DNA from: Dendrophyllia cribrosa
Lineage: Eukaryota; Cnidaria; Anthozoa; Scleractinia; Dendrophylliidae
Assembly: GCA_024195265.1 (NCBI GenBank)
Contig: JAJLRJ010000006.1
Coordinates: forward strand, 26,392,270-26,456,269
Direction: 5' to 3'
Length of the DNA stretch: 64,000 nucleotides
The notes below the pieces were generated by a model. It was not told where the DNA came from. It worked only from the letters and a program-made list of their open reading frames with translations, and made no database searches. Of the stretch, positions 32,101 through 44,100 are shown in pieces (the first letter of the stretch is position 1; every line of letters starts with the position of its first letter). The position numbers and the translations under genes were made by a program.

Positions 32101-35100
32101 GTAAAACGATCAGTGATTTTAATAGATCGTTTGGGTCCTGTTATTTTGTCCGCGTTGTGAATGAAAGGACAAGTGTTACATCGTGTGCGTGTGCATTTGA
32201 AAGTTCCCGGTACATCGTCAGATTTCAGTGCGCTCGTAACTAGAAAGTTGCCAATGTTTTTGTCACGTTTGAATGAAATTAGTGGGGGTTGTGAAAAAAT
32301 TCTGCCTGTTTCGGGGTCGTTTTGGAGTAATTTGAAATTTTTTAAAATGATGCTTTTGACTGTGTTGTTGTGTGGGTGGAAAGTGAGGGTGAATGGAATT
32401 CTCTCGTTCTCTTCCTTCTGTGGCGTTTGTAGTGCTGATTGTCTGTCGATCTGTTGTGCACGTTGTTGGCCCGTATTAACAACAGAGTCAGGGTACCCAC
32501 GTTTCTTGAAAAACTGGCACATTTCTTCTGATTTGTTGGAAAAATCAGAGTCATCACTACATAGACGTCGAAGTCTGAGAAATTGAGAATACGGAATGGC
32601 GTTTTTAACGTGCGATGGATGTGAGGATGAATGTAACAGATAACTGTGGGAATCTGTAGGTTTGTAGTGCACACTTGTGGATAAACTGTTACCGTTGATT
32701 GAAATATTAATGTCAAGAAAAGCGACTGAGGTTTCGGAAATTTCCCAGGTATATTTTAGAGCGGGATGAAAAGTATTGACAGAAGTTATGAATTGATTAA
32801 GTTCCTCTTTACTGGAAGAGGTAGCGCCAATGCAATCATCGATGTAGCGGCCGTAGAGTTCGGGTTTGGTTCCGTGGTACTGATTAAAAAATTTGTCTTC
32901 GATGTGGCCTACAAAAAGGTTAGCGTAGCTTGGTCCCATTTTGGTGCCCATGGCGACTCCATTTACTTGTTTGTAGTAGTTTTGGGAAAATGAAAAACAG
33001 TTAAGTGTCAAAACTAATTCGGCTAAGCGGAGCAGTGTTTCTGAGCTTGGGTTTTGAATGGAGCGCTGGTCGAAAAAATATTTTAGTGCTTGACACTTAA
33101 CTATTTTTCATTTTCCCAAAACTACTACAAACAAGTAAATGGAGTCGCCATGGGCACCAAAATGGGACCAAGCTACGCTAACCTTTTTGTAGGCCACATC
33201 GAAGACAAATTTTTTAATCAGTACCACGGAACCAAACCCGAACTCTACGGCCGCTACATCGATGATTGCATTGGCGCTACCTCTTCCAGTAAAGAGGAAC
33301 TTAATCAATTCATAACTTCTGTCAATACTTTTCATCCCGCTCTAAAATATACCTGGGAAATTTCCGAAACCTCAGTCGCTTTTCTTGACATTAATATTTC
33401 AATCAACGGTAACAGTTTATCCACAAGTGTGCACTACAAACCTACAGATTCCCACAGTTATCTGTTACATTCATCCTCACATCCATCGCACGTTAAAAAC
33501 GCCATTCCGTATTCTCAATTTCTCAGACTTCGACGTCTATGTAGTGATGACTCTGATTTTTCCAACAAATCAGAAGAAATGTGCCAGTTTTTCAAGAAAC
33601 GTGGGTACCCTGACTCTGTTGTTAATACGGGCCAACAACGTGCACAACAGATCGACAGACAATCAGCACTACAAACGCCACAGAAGGAAGAGAACGAGAG
33701 AATTCCATTCACCCTCACTTTCCACCCACACAACAACACAGTCATAAGCATCATTTTAAAAAATTTCAAATTACTCCAAAACGACCCCGAAACAGGCAGA
33801 ATTTTTTCACAACCCCCACTAATTTCATTCAAACGTGACAAAAACATTGGCAACTTTCTAGTTACGAGCGCACTGAAATCTGACGATGTACCGGGAACTT
33901 TCAAATGCACACGCACACGATGTAACACTTGTCCTTTCATTCACAACGCGGACAAAATAACAGGACCCAAACGATCTATTAAAATCACTGATCGTTTTAC
34001 ATGCACCTCCGTAAATGTTATCTACTGCATAACATGTACTTTTTGCAAAAAGATATACATTGGCGAAACAGGGAGAAGACTGGGCGACCGTTTTCGTGAA
34101 CATCTCCGAGACGTTGAAAAAAATGACAAAGACGCATCCAAACCAGTCGCGCGCCATTTTAATCTTACTAACCATTCTAAACAACACATGACAATCTGCG
34201 GCCTTTCCCTACACCAGGGTAACACAGAAAGCCGTAAAAACCTAGAACAAAAAATCATCTTTCAAATCGGCACTCTCAAACCCCACGGAATCAACGAACG
34301 CTTTTCATTCAACTAATCTACATTTGTTTTTCACGTCACCAAATTTCCACCAATAGCGTAGCTCCACCGCTTACTATATAAAACCACACACTACCCACAA
34401 TTCCTTGATTCGCTCCGACGAAGGGCTAGCGCTCGAAACGTCAGCTATTTGAATCTTTTTACGGCTGTTAGGCCAAGCCTAACTATATATATTAAAAATT
34501 ATGTAGCATCTTATTAATATTATATTTATTTAATTATTTTGCAGGTGAAAAGGATGTAAAAAGAAGGGAAGCTGTGCGACGTAAAACAGCCCAGTATCTG
34601 TTGAAAGCTGAAGCCCTTTACAGCACATATCTTGTTGGAAACGAATCACCAGAGAAGACAACGCAGGTGCAGATCAAGTAGTGAAACTATTGTGCCCGTG
34701 GTTTCCCTTTTAATGTAAATTTATATTCATTTGGCAAGCCAACTGTTTTACAAATGTATGCGACTTCAATGGCAGTTGAAAAAGCTGATTCATGCAATTT
34801 CATGTCTGTGACACACTATGAGTAGTCCCTTTTTTCTCTCAGGAAATCAGGGCAATCACATGAGCGTGCATGAAAATCATGTGCATGAGGAGATGCCATG
34901 TGCTTTGGGTGACCTGCCATGTATAATGTGCAATCATGTAATTGCCTGCTCAACTATCCCTGAGAGAAAAGGGAACACACTATAATTATACTCAAAGTAT
35001 ACATGAAAGGGACACAAAACAGCAAGATGTACGAGTCCCCAAATGATGCAATTGTCGTATCTCAGTGTTCTCAGTTGAAACCGTAACCTGTAACACCCGT

Positions 35101-38100
35101 GAGGGGTGTCACTAGTAAGTGTTACAGCTGTGAATCAAGGTGTTTCAATACAAACTTTAGTAAGACCTTTTGGCCATGTGCCACATTATTACGGCTGTTA
35201 ACAGAAACGGAACAGTCGATTAAAAAGTTATTGAGAACCCTGTATATACAGTACCATAGCAGGGAAAGTGTCACATATTTCTTGGGCAAGTATCTAATGT
35301 AGAAATTGTGCATTTTTTGGTTCAGTTTTGAAAGTCACGCACCCAAATGGCAAGTGCTGTAAAAATAAAGTTTGCAAGTTCCATAGGAAAGTACTGCTCC
35401 TGGCAGCAGATTTCAATGGCAGACATAAAAAGACAAGTAGAACCATATTACACAACTCTTACTTAAAACCTAATTACTATTGACTATCTTAACTTAATAT
35501 GAAAATTTTTCAAGTCATTGTGTTTCTGTCATCATAGGATTCATCACCATCACCATCACATTCTGGAACTAGTATTTGTGAATCTGATGATTTGCAAACA
35601 TTCAAGGATCTCACTCTTGCAGACTTGAAGGTTATGGGAATTGTTGGCAAGGTACATGTAAATGTCTTCTACAGTATTTAATAAGCTACATAATTATATG
35701 TTGTAGGTTAAAATAATTTTAGGTTAAAATTATTTCAAACTAAGTTAATTTTTATTTTCCTTTGTCCCAGATTCATTAACATAATCTCAGACAAATAAAG
35801 GAAAATATATAAATAACAAATAAATAGAGACTTGTATAGTGCACATGTATATCACGTCTCATGGCGTTTTACATGCACTTATGAGAATGAGATCAGACCT
35901 CAGCTTATAAAGGCGCCTCAGGTAGCTGCTATCGGTCCATTGTTGATCTAATCTCCCCCACCCTACCCATGAACAATGTATGGCACTGAGGGTGGTCACA
36001 GCCAGGGTTTTGTTATGTCCTCAGTGGTTCTTTTACATTCCCATTGGAGACGGGACCGCCATTTCTACGTAGTCATCCGAGCCACATGAAGGTCTAACCA
36101 TTTTGCAGATGTCATAGCAAAGGCAGCACCTTCATCCTCAGTTATTTTAAGATCCTGAGTGTTGGTCTGGCTGGGAATTGAACCCGCGACCTCCCGCTTT
36201 GCAGACTGACACTCTATCAACTGAGCTAACCAAGAGGTGGTAACCTAGTTTGAAATAATTTTAACCTAAAATAATTTTAACCTACAGCATACACATTGAA
36301 ACTGTTTGAGTTTATCCCAAGATAACCTTTCTTCTGGGACATTTTTTTTGTGATTCTGACTTGTACCTCAGTTTCATCATGGGTGAAATCATTGCTCATC
36401 GATGTCTGGTTTTAACTTGTGAATATATTAAATTTTAGACATGGGTGAAATTGTCCCAAAATGAACTTGTTCCACTAATATGTGAATACAGCAGTTTCTG
36501 TACTCTCCCCAGTTTTTATCCCTCCGTGGCACAAAGATGGTGGCTAAACAAACAGAACAATCATGATCGGGGGCAGACACAGCCATAGAGGTCTACACAC
36601 CTAATTTTTAGGACATGCTTACACTTGATTGAAAGAGCCGAAACAATCAAACTAAATGATATTTACTAGTTCATATTTGAGTGGTGTGCCTGTGAATTAG
36701 TTAGAATAGCTAAGTGTGGCATTTTTACAACATTTCTTACAACACAGGAAAATAGGGGACAGCGAATGTCTAGTCAACATTAAGCTTTAAACTGTTTATA
36801 GCACCCGGCTAGAAAAATGAAAAATAAAGAACATGGTATGTATAATGTTTTTATTTTTATTTTATGTCTAGGTCATACTGGTTGAGAATGTGCACAATGG
36901 TGAAACATATGTTGTCAAGGTATAATTCAAAAGATTCAGAAGACAATAAACAAAACCTACACCACAACACAATAGCCTGATACCCAGGGTCTTTCTCTGG
37001 GGGTGACCCTTTTATTCACCTGGGTTAAAGAAACAATTCACAACAAAGTTTCTTTCTTAGAAAACATTGCAATTGAAGGGCCGAGAGCATGTCCAGCCTA
37101 TATGACTTTTTAGGCCTTTTTTTTATTTTTTCTCGCTCAGAATAGCTCAGAATAGCCTCATTTTATCGTACAACGAATAATATCACAAGCCCTTGTCGAA
37201 TTTGCACTAACCCTAAGGAATTTGACCAATTTCACCTGAAAAAAGCAGAGTTCTGGCCCTCCAGTGCTTTGACGGTACATTCAGAGCATAATTTCGAAGC
37301 CATTTGAAAGCAGTTTGGCCGTGAGAATACGCGACTGCAATACTTCTGACCAGTGCCAACAACTAAACGAAAATACCGTTATTTACGCACGCCTGGCTCG
37401 CTTATCTATCGTGAGCTCACTGCGGCAACACATCGCCTCTGTAGCGTGTGTGTAAGCCAACGTGTATGAGGTCCGTCCGGTGATTGAAAGACATCATTAA
37501 GTCCGGAAATCCTTGAGTCTCTAGCACTTCTCAAAGAAACGAGTCGTGTTTCTTGTCCTTCCTTGTGTCTGAAGCGCCATTTAGCGCTCGAGGTGAAAAA
37601 CGGACCTTGGTCGGGAAGACGAGCCGGCGGGAAAGTCTGGAATCACTTCGGATCAGAAAAGGGGCAGCGTTGAGAGTTGTGGGCCATTTCCCATCCCGTG
37701 CCGTGGTCGAAATGCCCGATATCCGAAGTGCTTTGAGACTTCTAGTATTTTGCAATAACTTTCGGGTGGGAACTCCATTTCGGTTTTGTTGTAGGATTTC
37801 CCGACATGCTTTGCGACAGTGGTAGATGGGTCCGCTGTGCGTGGTCGGGCACTTGAAATACAGCTTTGGGCAGCTCGAAGTGAGTTGTTGCTGGCCGGCG
37901 GGAAGACGTTTCGCATTTGGAGTCTTTAATGCAACATTAAATTCGATCTAAAAGGATTTTGAAATCGAGATACGCGTTTTGATGCGTATCAACCTTTTAA
38001 TAATAAAACTTAGGCTGAAGTGAGCATGTGTTCGTCTGTGGTCTAGTGGTTTGGTCGGGGATTTGCGCTCGGACGGCTCCGGGTTCGAATCACGCTCAGC

Positions 38101-41100
38101 CTCATTTTTTTTTTCTTTCTTTCTTCGAACTGGACATTATGAAAGTGATTTACTTTTTTTGCGTTCGTCAAAATTTCTAACGTTTAATTTTACAAAAATA
38201 TCGAACCGTGTCAGTGCGAAAACAGAAGCTTACCGCAATATTGCGTTACAATAGGAGCCTTTGATTGATTGATTTTTTTTTTTGCATACGGTATTTCTCG
38301 AAAACGACGGAAAAAACAACGGAAAAAAATTCGGAACAATGTTTTGCAACTAATTTCTAGTTCACATGCCAAAATTGGCCAAATCTGAGCAAGAAAAAAT
38401 AAAAAAAGGCCTAAAAAGTCATATAGGCTGGACATGCTCTCGGCCCTTCAATTGAAGCCACTGACACGGTTCGATATTTTTTTTAAATTAAACGTAAGGA
38501 ATTTTGACGAACGCAAAAAAAGTAAATCACTTTCATAATGTCCAGTTCGAAGAAAAAAAAAAAATGATGCTGACCGTGATTCGAACCCGGAGCCGTCCGA
38601 GCGCAAATCCCCGACCAAACCACTAGACCATCGACGAACACATGCTCACTTCAGGCTAAGTTTTATTATTTAAAGGTTGATACGCATCAAAACGCGTATC
38701 TCGATTTCAAAATCCTTTTAGATCGAATTTAATGTTGCATTAAAGACTCCAAATGCGAAACGTCTTCCCGCCGGCCAGCAACAACTCACTTCGAGCTGCC
38801 CAAAGCTGTATTTCAAGTGCCCGACCACGCACAGCGGACCCATCTACCACTGTCGCAAAGCATGTCGGGAAATCCTACAACAAAACCAAAATGGAGTTCC
38901 CTCCCGAAAGTTATTGCAAAATACTATAAGTCTCAAAGCACTTCGGATATCGGGCATTTCGACCACGGCACGGGATGGGAAATGGCCCACAACTCTCAAC
39001 GCTGCCCCTTTTCTGATCCGAAGTGATTCCAGACTTTCCCGCCGGCTCGTCTTCCCGACCAAGGTCCGTTTTTCACCTCGAGCGCTAAATGGCGCTTCAG
39101 ACACAAGGAAGGACAAGAAACACGACTCGTTTCTTTGAGAAGTGCTAGATACTCAAGGATTTCCGGACTTAATGATGTCTTTCAATCACCGGACGGGCCT
39201 CATACACGTTGGCTTACACACACGCTACAGAGGCGATGTGTTGCCGTAGTGAGCTCACGATAGATAAGCGAGCCAGGCGTGCGTAAATAACGGTATTTTC
39301 GTTTAGTTGTTGGCACTGGTCAGAAGTATTGCAGTCGCGTATTCTCACGGCCAAACTGCTTTCAAATGGCTTCGAAATTGCGCTCTGAATGTACCGTCAA
39401 AGCACTGGAGGGCCAGAACTCTGCTTTTTTAAGGTGAAATTGGTCAAATTCCTTAGGGTTAGTGCAAATTCGACAAGGGCCTGTGATATTATTCGCTGTA
39501 CGATAAAATGAGGCTATTCTGAGCTATTCTGAGCGAGAAAAAATAAAAAAAGGCCTAAAAAATCATATAGGCTGGACATGCTCTCGGCCCTTCAATTAAG
39601 CTGCTGGCAGCCAGGCTCAAACCATCGACTCCATATCAGATGTCCCACCATTATTTTTCCCAGTAGAGTGAACGGGTTAACTTTGTGTTACAGAAGACCT
39701 GACTGCGTTTCCCCAGAAAGTTCATATTGACTAGCGACCTTGATTCAAACTGTACAAAACATTTCACATGATTGTAGGCTCTTTGCAAGTCAGGACCAGC
39801 ACGGGCACATGGTCACTCCCATGGAAGTGAGCATCGGCGAAGGAAGTCTGTGAGACGTCTCTTTGTGAGTAATCTCAAGTTCCCACTCATGATCTCAAAA
39901 TTCAAGAAAAATCCCAATATTTTCATTGCGTAAAATATTGAAAAGCAAATGATATCGTGCAAAACCACTGCCGAAGAGGTTTCATTTGAATGGTCACACC
40001 ATAGGATTTTTTTGACAGATTCAAAGTTAGAACTGCATTACATGTCTCCATAATTGACTCGGAGCCTATTGTTATGAAGGTCAAGTTTGAAAACAAATTT
40101 CAGGGTATAGCGAGAAAAATGCATTGGTTTTCGAGTGCTATAAATAATAATGTACATTAATTTTATGTATGACAACAATTCTGCAATTAATTGGGTACAA
40201 TTTACATGTACTGCTTGAACATGTTCACAAAGATGAGAATCAGAAGTATGTTGTTGAAATTTAAAAAATAATATTTAAAAGATAAACAGAGCAACAATGT
40301 ATTATTAATTAAATAGTGTTTCATGCAGTCGTAGGAGTGCTTGATGCAAATACATGAAGAGCAAAATACATAGAAACTCGTCGACGAGCAACTGTCTTCG
40401 AGCAAAGAATTTTCTCTCTAAAATTGTTTTAAAAGATACATATATTTAAAGAGACATTTTATTATTGGACATAGCATTCTAAAGTGCAAATACACATCAA
40501 AACGAGTGCAAATATGACACTTTATTACACTCTTCTGACTGCACTAGGAAAAACAGTTTCAAGAACTTAGTTGTGTAATACGGCTGGGCATTTTTACTTG
40601 TCATTTTTTATTTTTTCGAGCCTTTAGGTGAGAAAAAAGAAAAAATACTCAGCCGCATTACACAACTTGACACTGAATAACCTCTATGTACCGTATCAGG
40701 ATAGTTTGTTCAATGTAGTTGTTTATTTTACGTCACTTTTCAGTAGCATCAGCAATGCAAATTACTGAGCATGCACCACCTAAATGTGTATAAATCAATT
40801 CTTTGTTAATAATTTTAAAACATAAAAATAATATTAAATGTCTAGTGGCTGTATTGCAAGGTGTTTTTAATATGCTCATCTTTGCTATCACCCTTTTTGA
40901 TTGCAGGGTAAATATCCAAACATAGTGCGACTCTACAGATACTTTGAGACTGCTAGTACAATTTATCTTTTGTTGGAATATGCTCGGGGAGGCAGACTAT
41001 GGGATCACATCGCCTGTTACCAGCGTGATACAGAGTCACATGTCCTGGGAAATACGAATAAAACAAATGCTCAGGACTTGAACGAAACTACTCATAGTCA

Positions 41101-44100
41101 ACCTGAGACGAAAACTGTTTCCGATGATGATACAATGAATGTCAACAGACTTTCAGCTCAAGGTGTGGCAAAACCTTTGGCAGGAAAAGACACTTCTTCA
41201 AAAATCAGAACTGACAACTCGCCCACAAATTCAACAAAACTGCAAGTTAGTGAAGATTCTGCAAAAGTTTCAAATGATTCTGTTGTACAACCTGAGCTTA
41301 AACAAAATAGTGATGGCATCACAGTTCAACGTAATGGCAACAATAATTCATCAGTTGATAAAATAAACAAAGACTCCAATGATAAATGCAGTGGAAAGGA
41401 AGCTGAGGCTTCTCGTGCCAACAAACACTTAGTTTTTAAAAAACTGGATGAGTATTTTGCTTCGTCAGCCCAATATGTGCCACATGAGCATGTCAGAATT
41501 TGGGCAGCAGAAGTTGTGTTGGCTGTTGCTTATTTGCATACAGCTGGGATTATTTGCAGGTAAAAAAATAATTATTATTAAACTACCAATTATTTTCTGT
41601 CCAAAAATAATGTAGACAAGTAATTATTATCCTTAAAGGGGCTGTACCAAGGCTGAAATATCGATTTTTTTCATGATTATGGCAAACTAAAAAATGTGCT
41701 CTATAGAATATTTTATCCAATTTAGTTGTATATTTGGTGGCATTTGCGATATAACATAGAAATTGATTAAATACAATTTCGTTATCACGGTGGGACAGTG
41801 TTCTTTTGATAGAGTGATTCTCCTCAGACCGTGAAATAGTTTCTAGTAGTTAGTGTAAAATAGACAAATAGACACAAAAGAAAACAATGGAAATAAGATC
41901 TACTAACATCTATATTAGTGTACCAACTATTTCAGTCTGAGAAAAATCACTCTACAAGAAGCCAGTCAGTCAGTCAGTCAGTCAATCAATAAATCCATAC
42001 CTTTATTTTGAGTGTCAAACTAAAATGGTCACAGAGCTGCATGTCTCACAGGGTCCAGAGGAGCTCTATTTGATCGTACAAGACGCTATTTTCTTCGAAT
42101 CGTCGCCGTCTTGAAAGTTTAAAAACTGATACCGTGTACCGTGGGCCAAATTACTATGGGCTCGGATGCTGCAAATTCGGTGTACAGAAAAGAATACGGA
42201 CTTTCCTTTCTTTTCTCTCGGCACTTGGTGCCTCCTTGTCGGCACTTCGTGCCTTGTTCGGAAAGCTTTGCTTTCCAAAGATAATTGCGCCCTTAGTTAT
42301 TTGGCCCGCGGTACATATTTTGTGTAACGCAATCAGTTAAACTTTCAAGACAGCGATGATTTGAAGAAAATAGCATCTTGTACACGATCAAATAGAGCTC
42401 CTCTGGACCCTGTGCATGCCTGTATAAATTAAAAGACCTTATTTGTATTCCCAGGATTGGACTGTAACTATAGCTTGCAACAGAGGCATATGAAGGAGAA
42501 TTTCATTGAAAATATTTACATGTGAAAATACAAATTCCTCGATAGAGTATGAGCCTCAATTGCAAGCTTCAACCTTGAATGAAACTAGTGCTGGGCATAC
42601 TGAAACGATGCCACCATTTCTCCCTCACCCTGCCCTCTACCAATGTTGTTTTGGGGATCACAGTCACATAGGATTTTTATAGGCTGGTAGTCAGTCAGTA
42701 ACATCTTTGGTTGGTTGGTGGGGAGGGGGGCAAGTAAAAAATATGCTGAATTATGGTGCTGAATTGCAAAACAGATGGAACTGTCTCAGTCAATAGTTTT
42801 GTCTTAGGTTGCAGTTCAAGTCCTAAGTCCTGGGAATTTTACTAATAGAGCGTTTTCACTGACGTCATATCAAAGTTCAGAAGCCGTTTTCGATTCCAAT
42901 GTTTATGGAATTGTAGAGAGTGTAAAACTACACATCTGGGCCAAATTTTGAAGCGCAAGAGCATTTAGTTCAAGAGTTATAGGCGAACGAGTGTTAGACA
43001 TTTTTAGTAAGAAATGTATGGAGCGGCCATCTTGGTGTACCACTTCGGTACACCAACATGGCGGCCAAAAATTCAAAGCCTTAATTACACCAAAAATCTC
43101 ATCACAAAATATTGTATTCACTATAAGTGCCATTAAATCGGCTCATAAGCATCTATAATTCAAAAATAACTTTCAACTGGTTCAATTTTGTTGATTTTCA
43201 CGGCTTATTTAAAATAGCATGATCAATAAATTGCGTGACACATTTAAAACCTTTATAAATCGGAAGCAAAACATCGTTAAAACCTGAAACTTTTTGTGAA
43301 AGATTATAACACTGGTATCCATATACCATGTGAGAAACAGCTTTGTAGGATGTATACTTTAGATTTTTGAATTTTTATGACGTCATGTGAAAACGCTCTA
43401 TGATTGAGTCTATTATCGACAAGACATTTGTCAGACTGTACACTGGGATGCAGGACAGTAGATTGAATGATAAAGTGAAGTTCAAAAAATCTTGAACAAA
43501 ATACATGCAACACTAACTAGCAAGGAAAGCGTAGTGTTTGTCATTTTTATTAACGAGCATCTCAGAAGTAATGATTATAGAATAATGATATTATTTTCTG
43601 TATTTTCACAGAGACTTGCATCCTAAGAATTTGCTCCTTGATGAGGAAGGTCATGTTCTTCTCTCATATTTTGGTTCATGGGAAGAAACAGAGCATATTC
43701 CTGATGAAGAGGCCATGAATCGTTTCTACTGTGCCCCAGGTTAGTCTCATAACACTTTAAAGCACTTAGACAGTGAGTACGAGATACATGTATATCAGAA
43801 TTACTGCAGGTTTATGATTTTGGAAAGAGCTGTGCATCATTCATCAGATGTGAAACTGTCGTCATTACCATCACTATTATCATCACTGCCATATTGTTTT
43901 ACTTATTTATTTACGTTACTATAGGTCTGTCGCTCAATGTTGAGCATTTTAGACCGCTCTAAAAGAAAAAGAATATTAATAAAAAGGTAGCAAGGTGAAA
44001 AATACAAGCTAGAAATGGCGCTTGTAAGCGAGAGGAATAAATGTTAATAAAAGTTTGAAATTGCGTTTTTAAATACAGCCAGTGAGGCAGACAATGCTGT

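Larger units (their letters stand above)
31518..34476. mobile_element. Head-to-head pair of Penelope-like elements with 13-bp TSD
   Basis: GCTGTTAGGCCAA is repeated at 31518-31530 and 34464-34476, directly bordering the insertion. Inside are two 5'-truncated Penelope copies in opposite orientation (minus arm about 31637-33085, plus arm about 33092-34463), almost identical. The left end carries about 105 bp more (31531-31637) than the right, the asymmetric extension seen in Penelope insertions. The truncation points of the two copies differ by about 70 bp. Sits in intron 6 of the kinase gene. Confidence 0.9.
37071..39597. mobile_element. 2.5-kb foldback: one full and one truncated inverted copy
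   Basis: The terminal sequence GAAGGGCCGAGAGCATGTCC starts at 37075 and recurs inverted, ending at 38448 and again at 39593; AATT stands at 37071-37074, 38449-38452 and 39594-39597. Copy 1 is 37075-38448. Copy 2 (38453-39593) is the same element in reverse, lacking its far end, so 37075-38213 and about 38460-39593 form a very long inverted repeat. It sits in kinase intron 9. No transposase; the AATT target is tentative. Confidence 0.82.
41560..43611. other. RPS6KC1 intron 11
   Basis: Holds a TTAAAGGGGCTGTACC repeat start near 41636, a short CAGT run (41966-41990) and two MITEs listed separately. Confidence 0.5.

Noticed and set aside
32161..32586. 141-codon frame (and its twin at 33515-33940)
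   Set aside because: Antisense shadow of the Penelope RT/endonuclease frames, duplicated only because the element is duplicated.
36172..36240. Functional tRNA gene on the minus strand
   Set aside because: It has A and B boxes but is continuous with a SINE body and its acceptor stem does not pair.
37553..37825. 90-codon frame repeated on the opposite strand at 38844-39116
   Set aside because: Repeated only because of the foldback arms; Arg/Ser-rich with no domain, likely non-coding.
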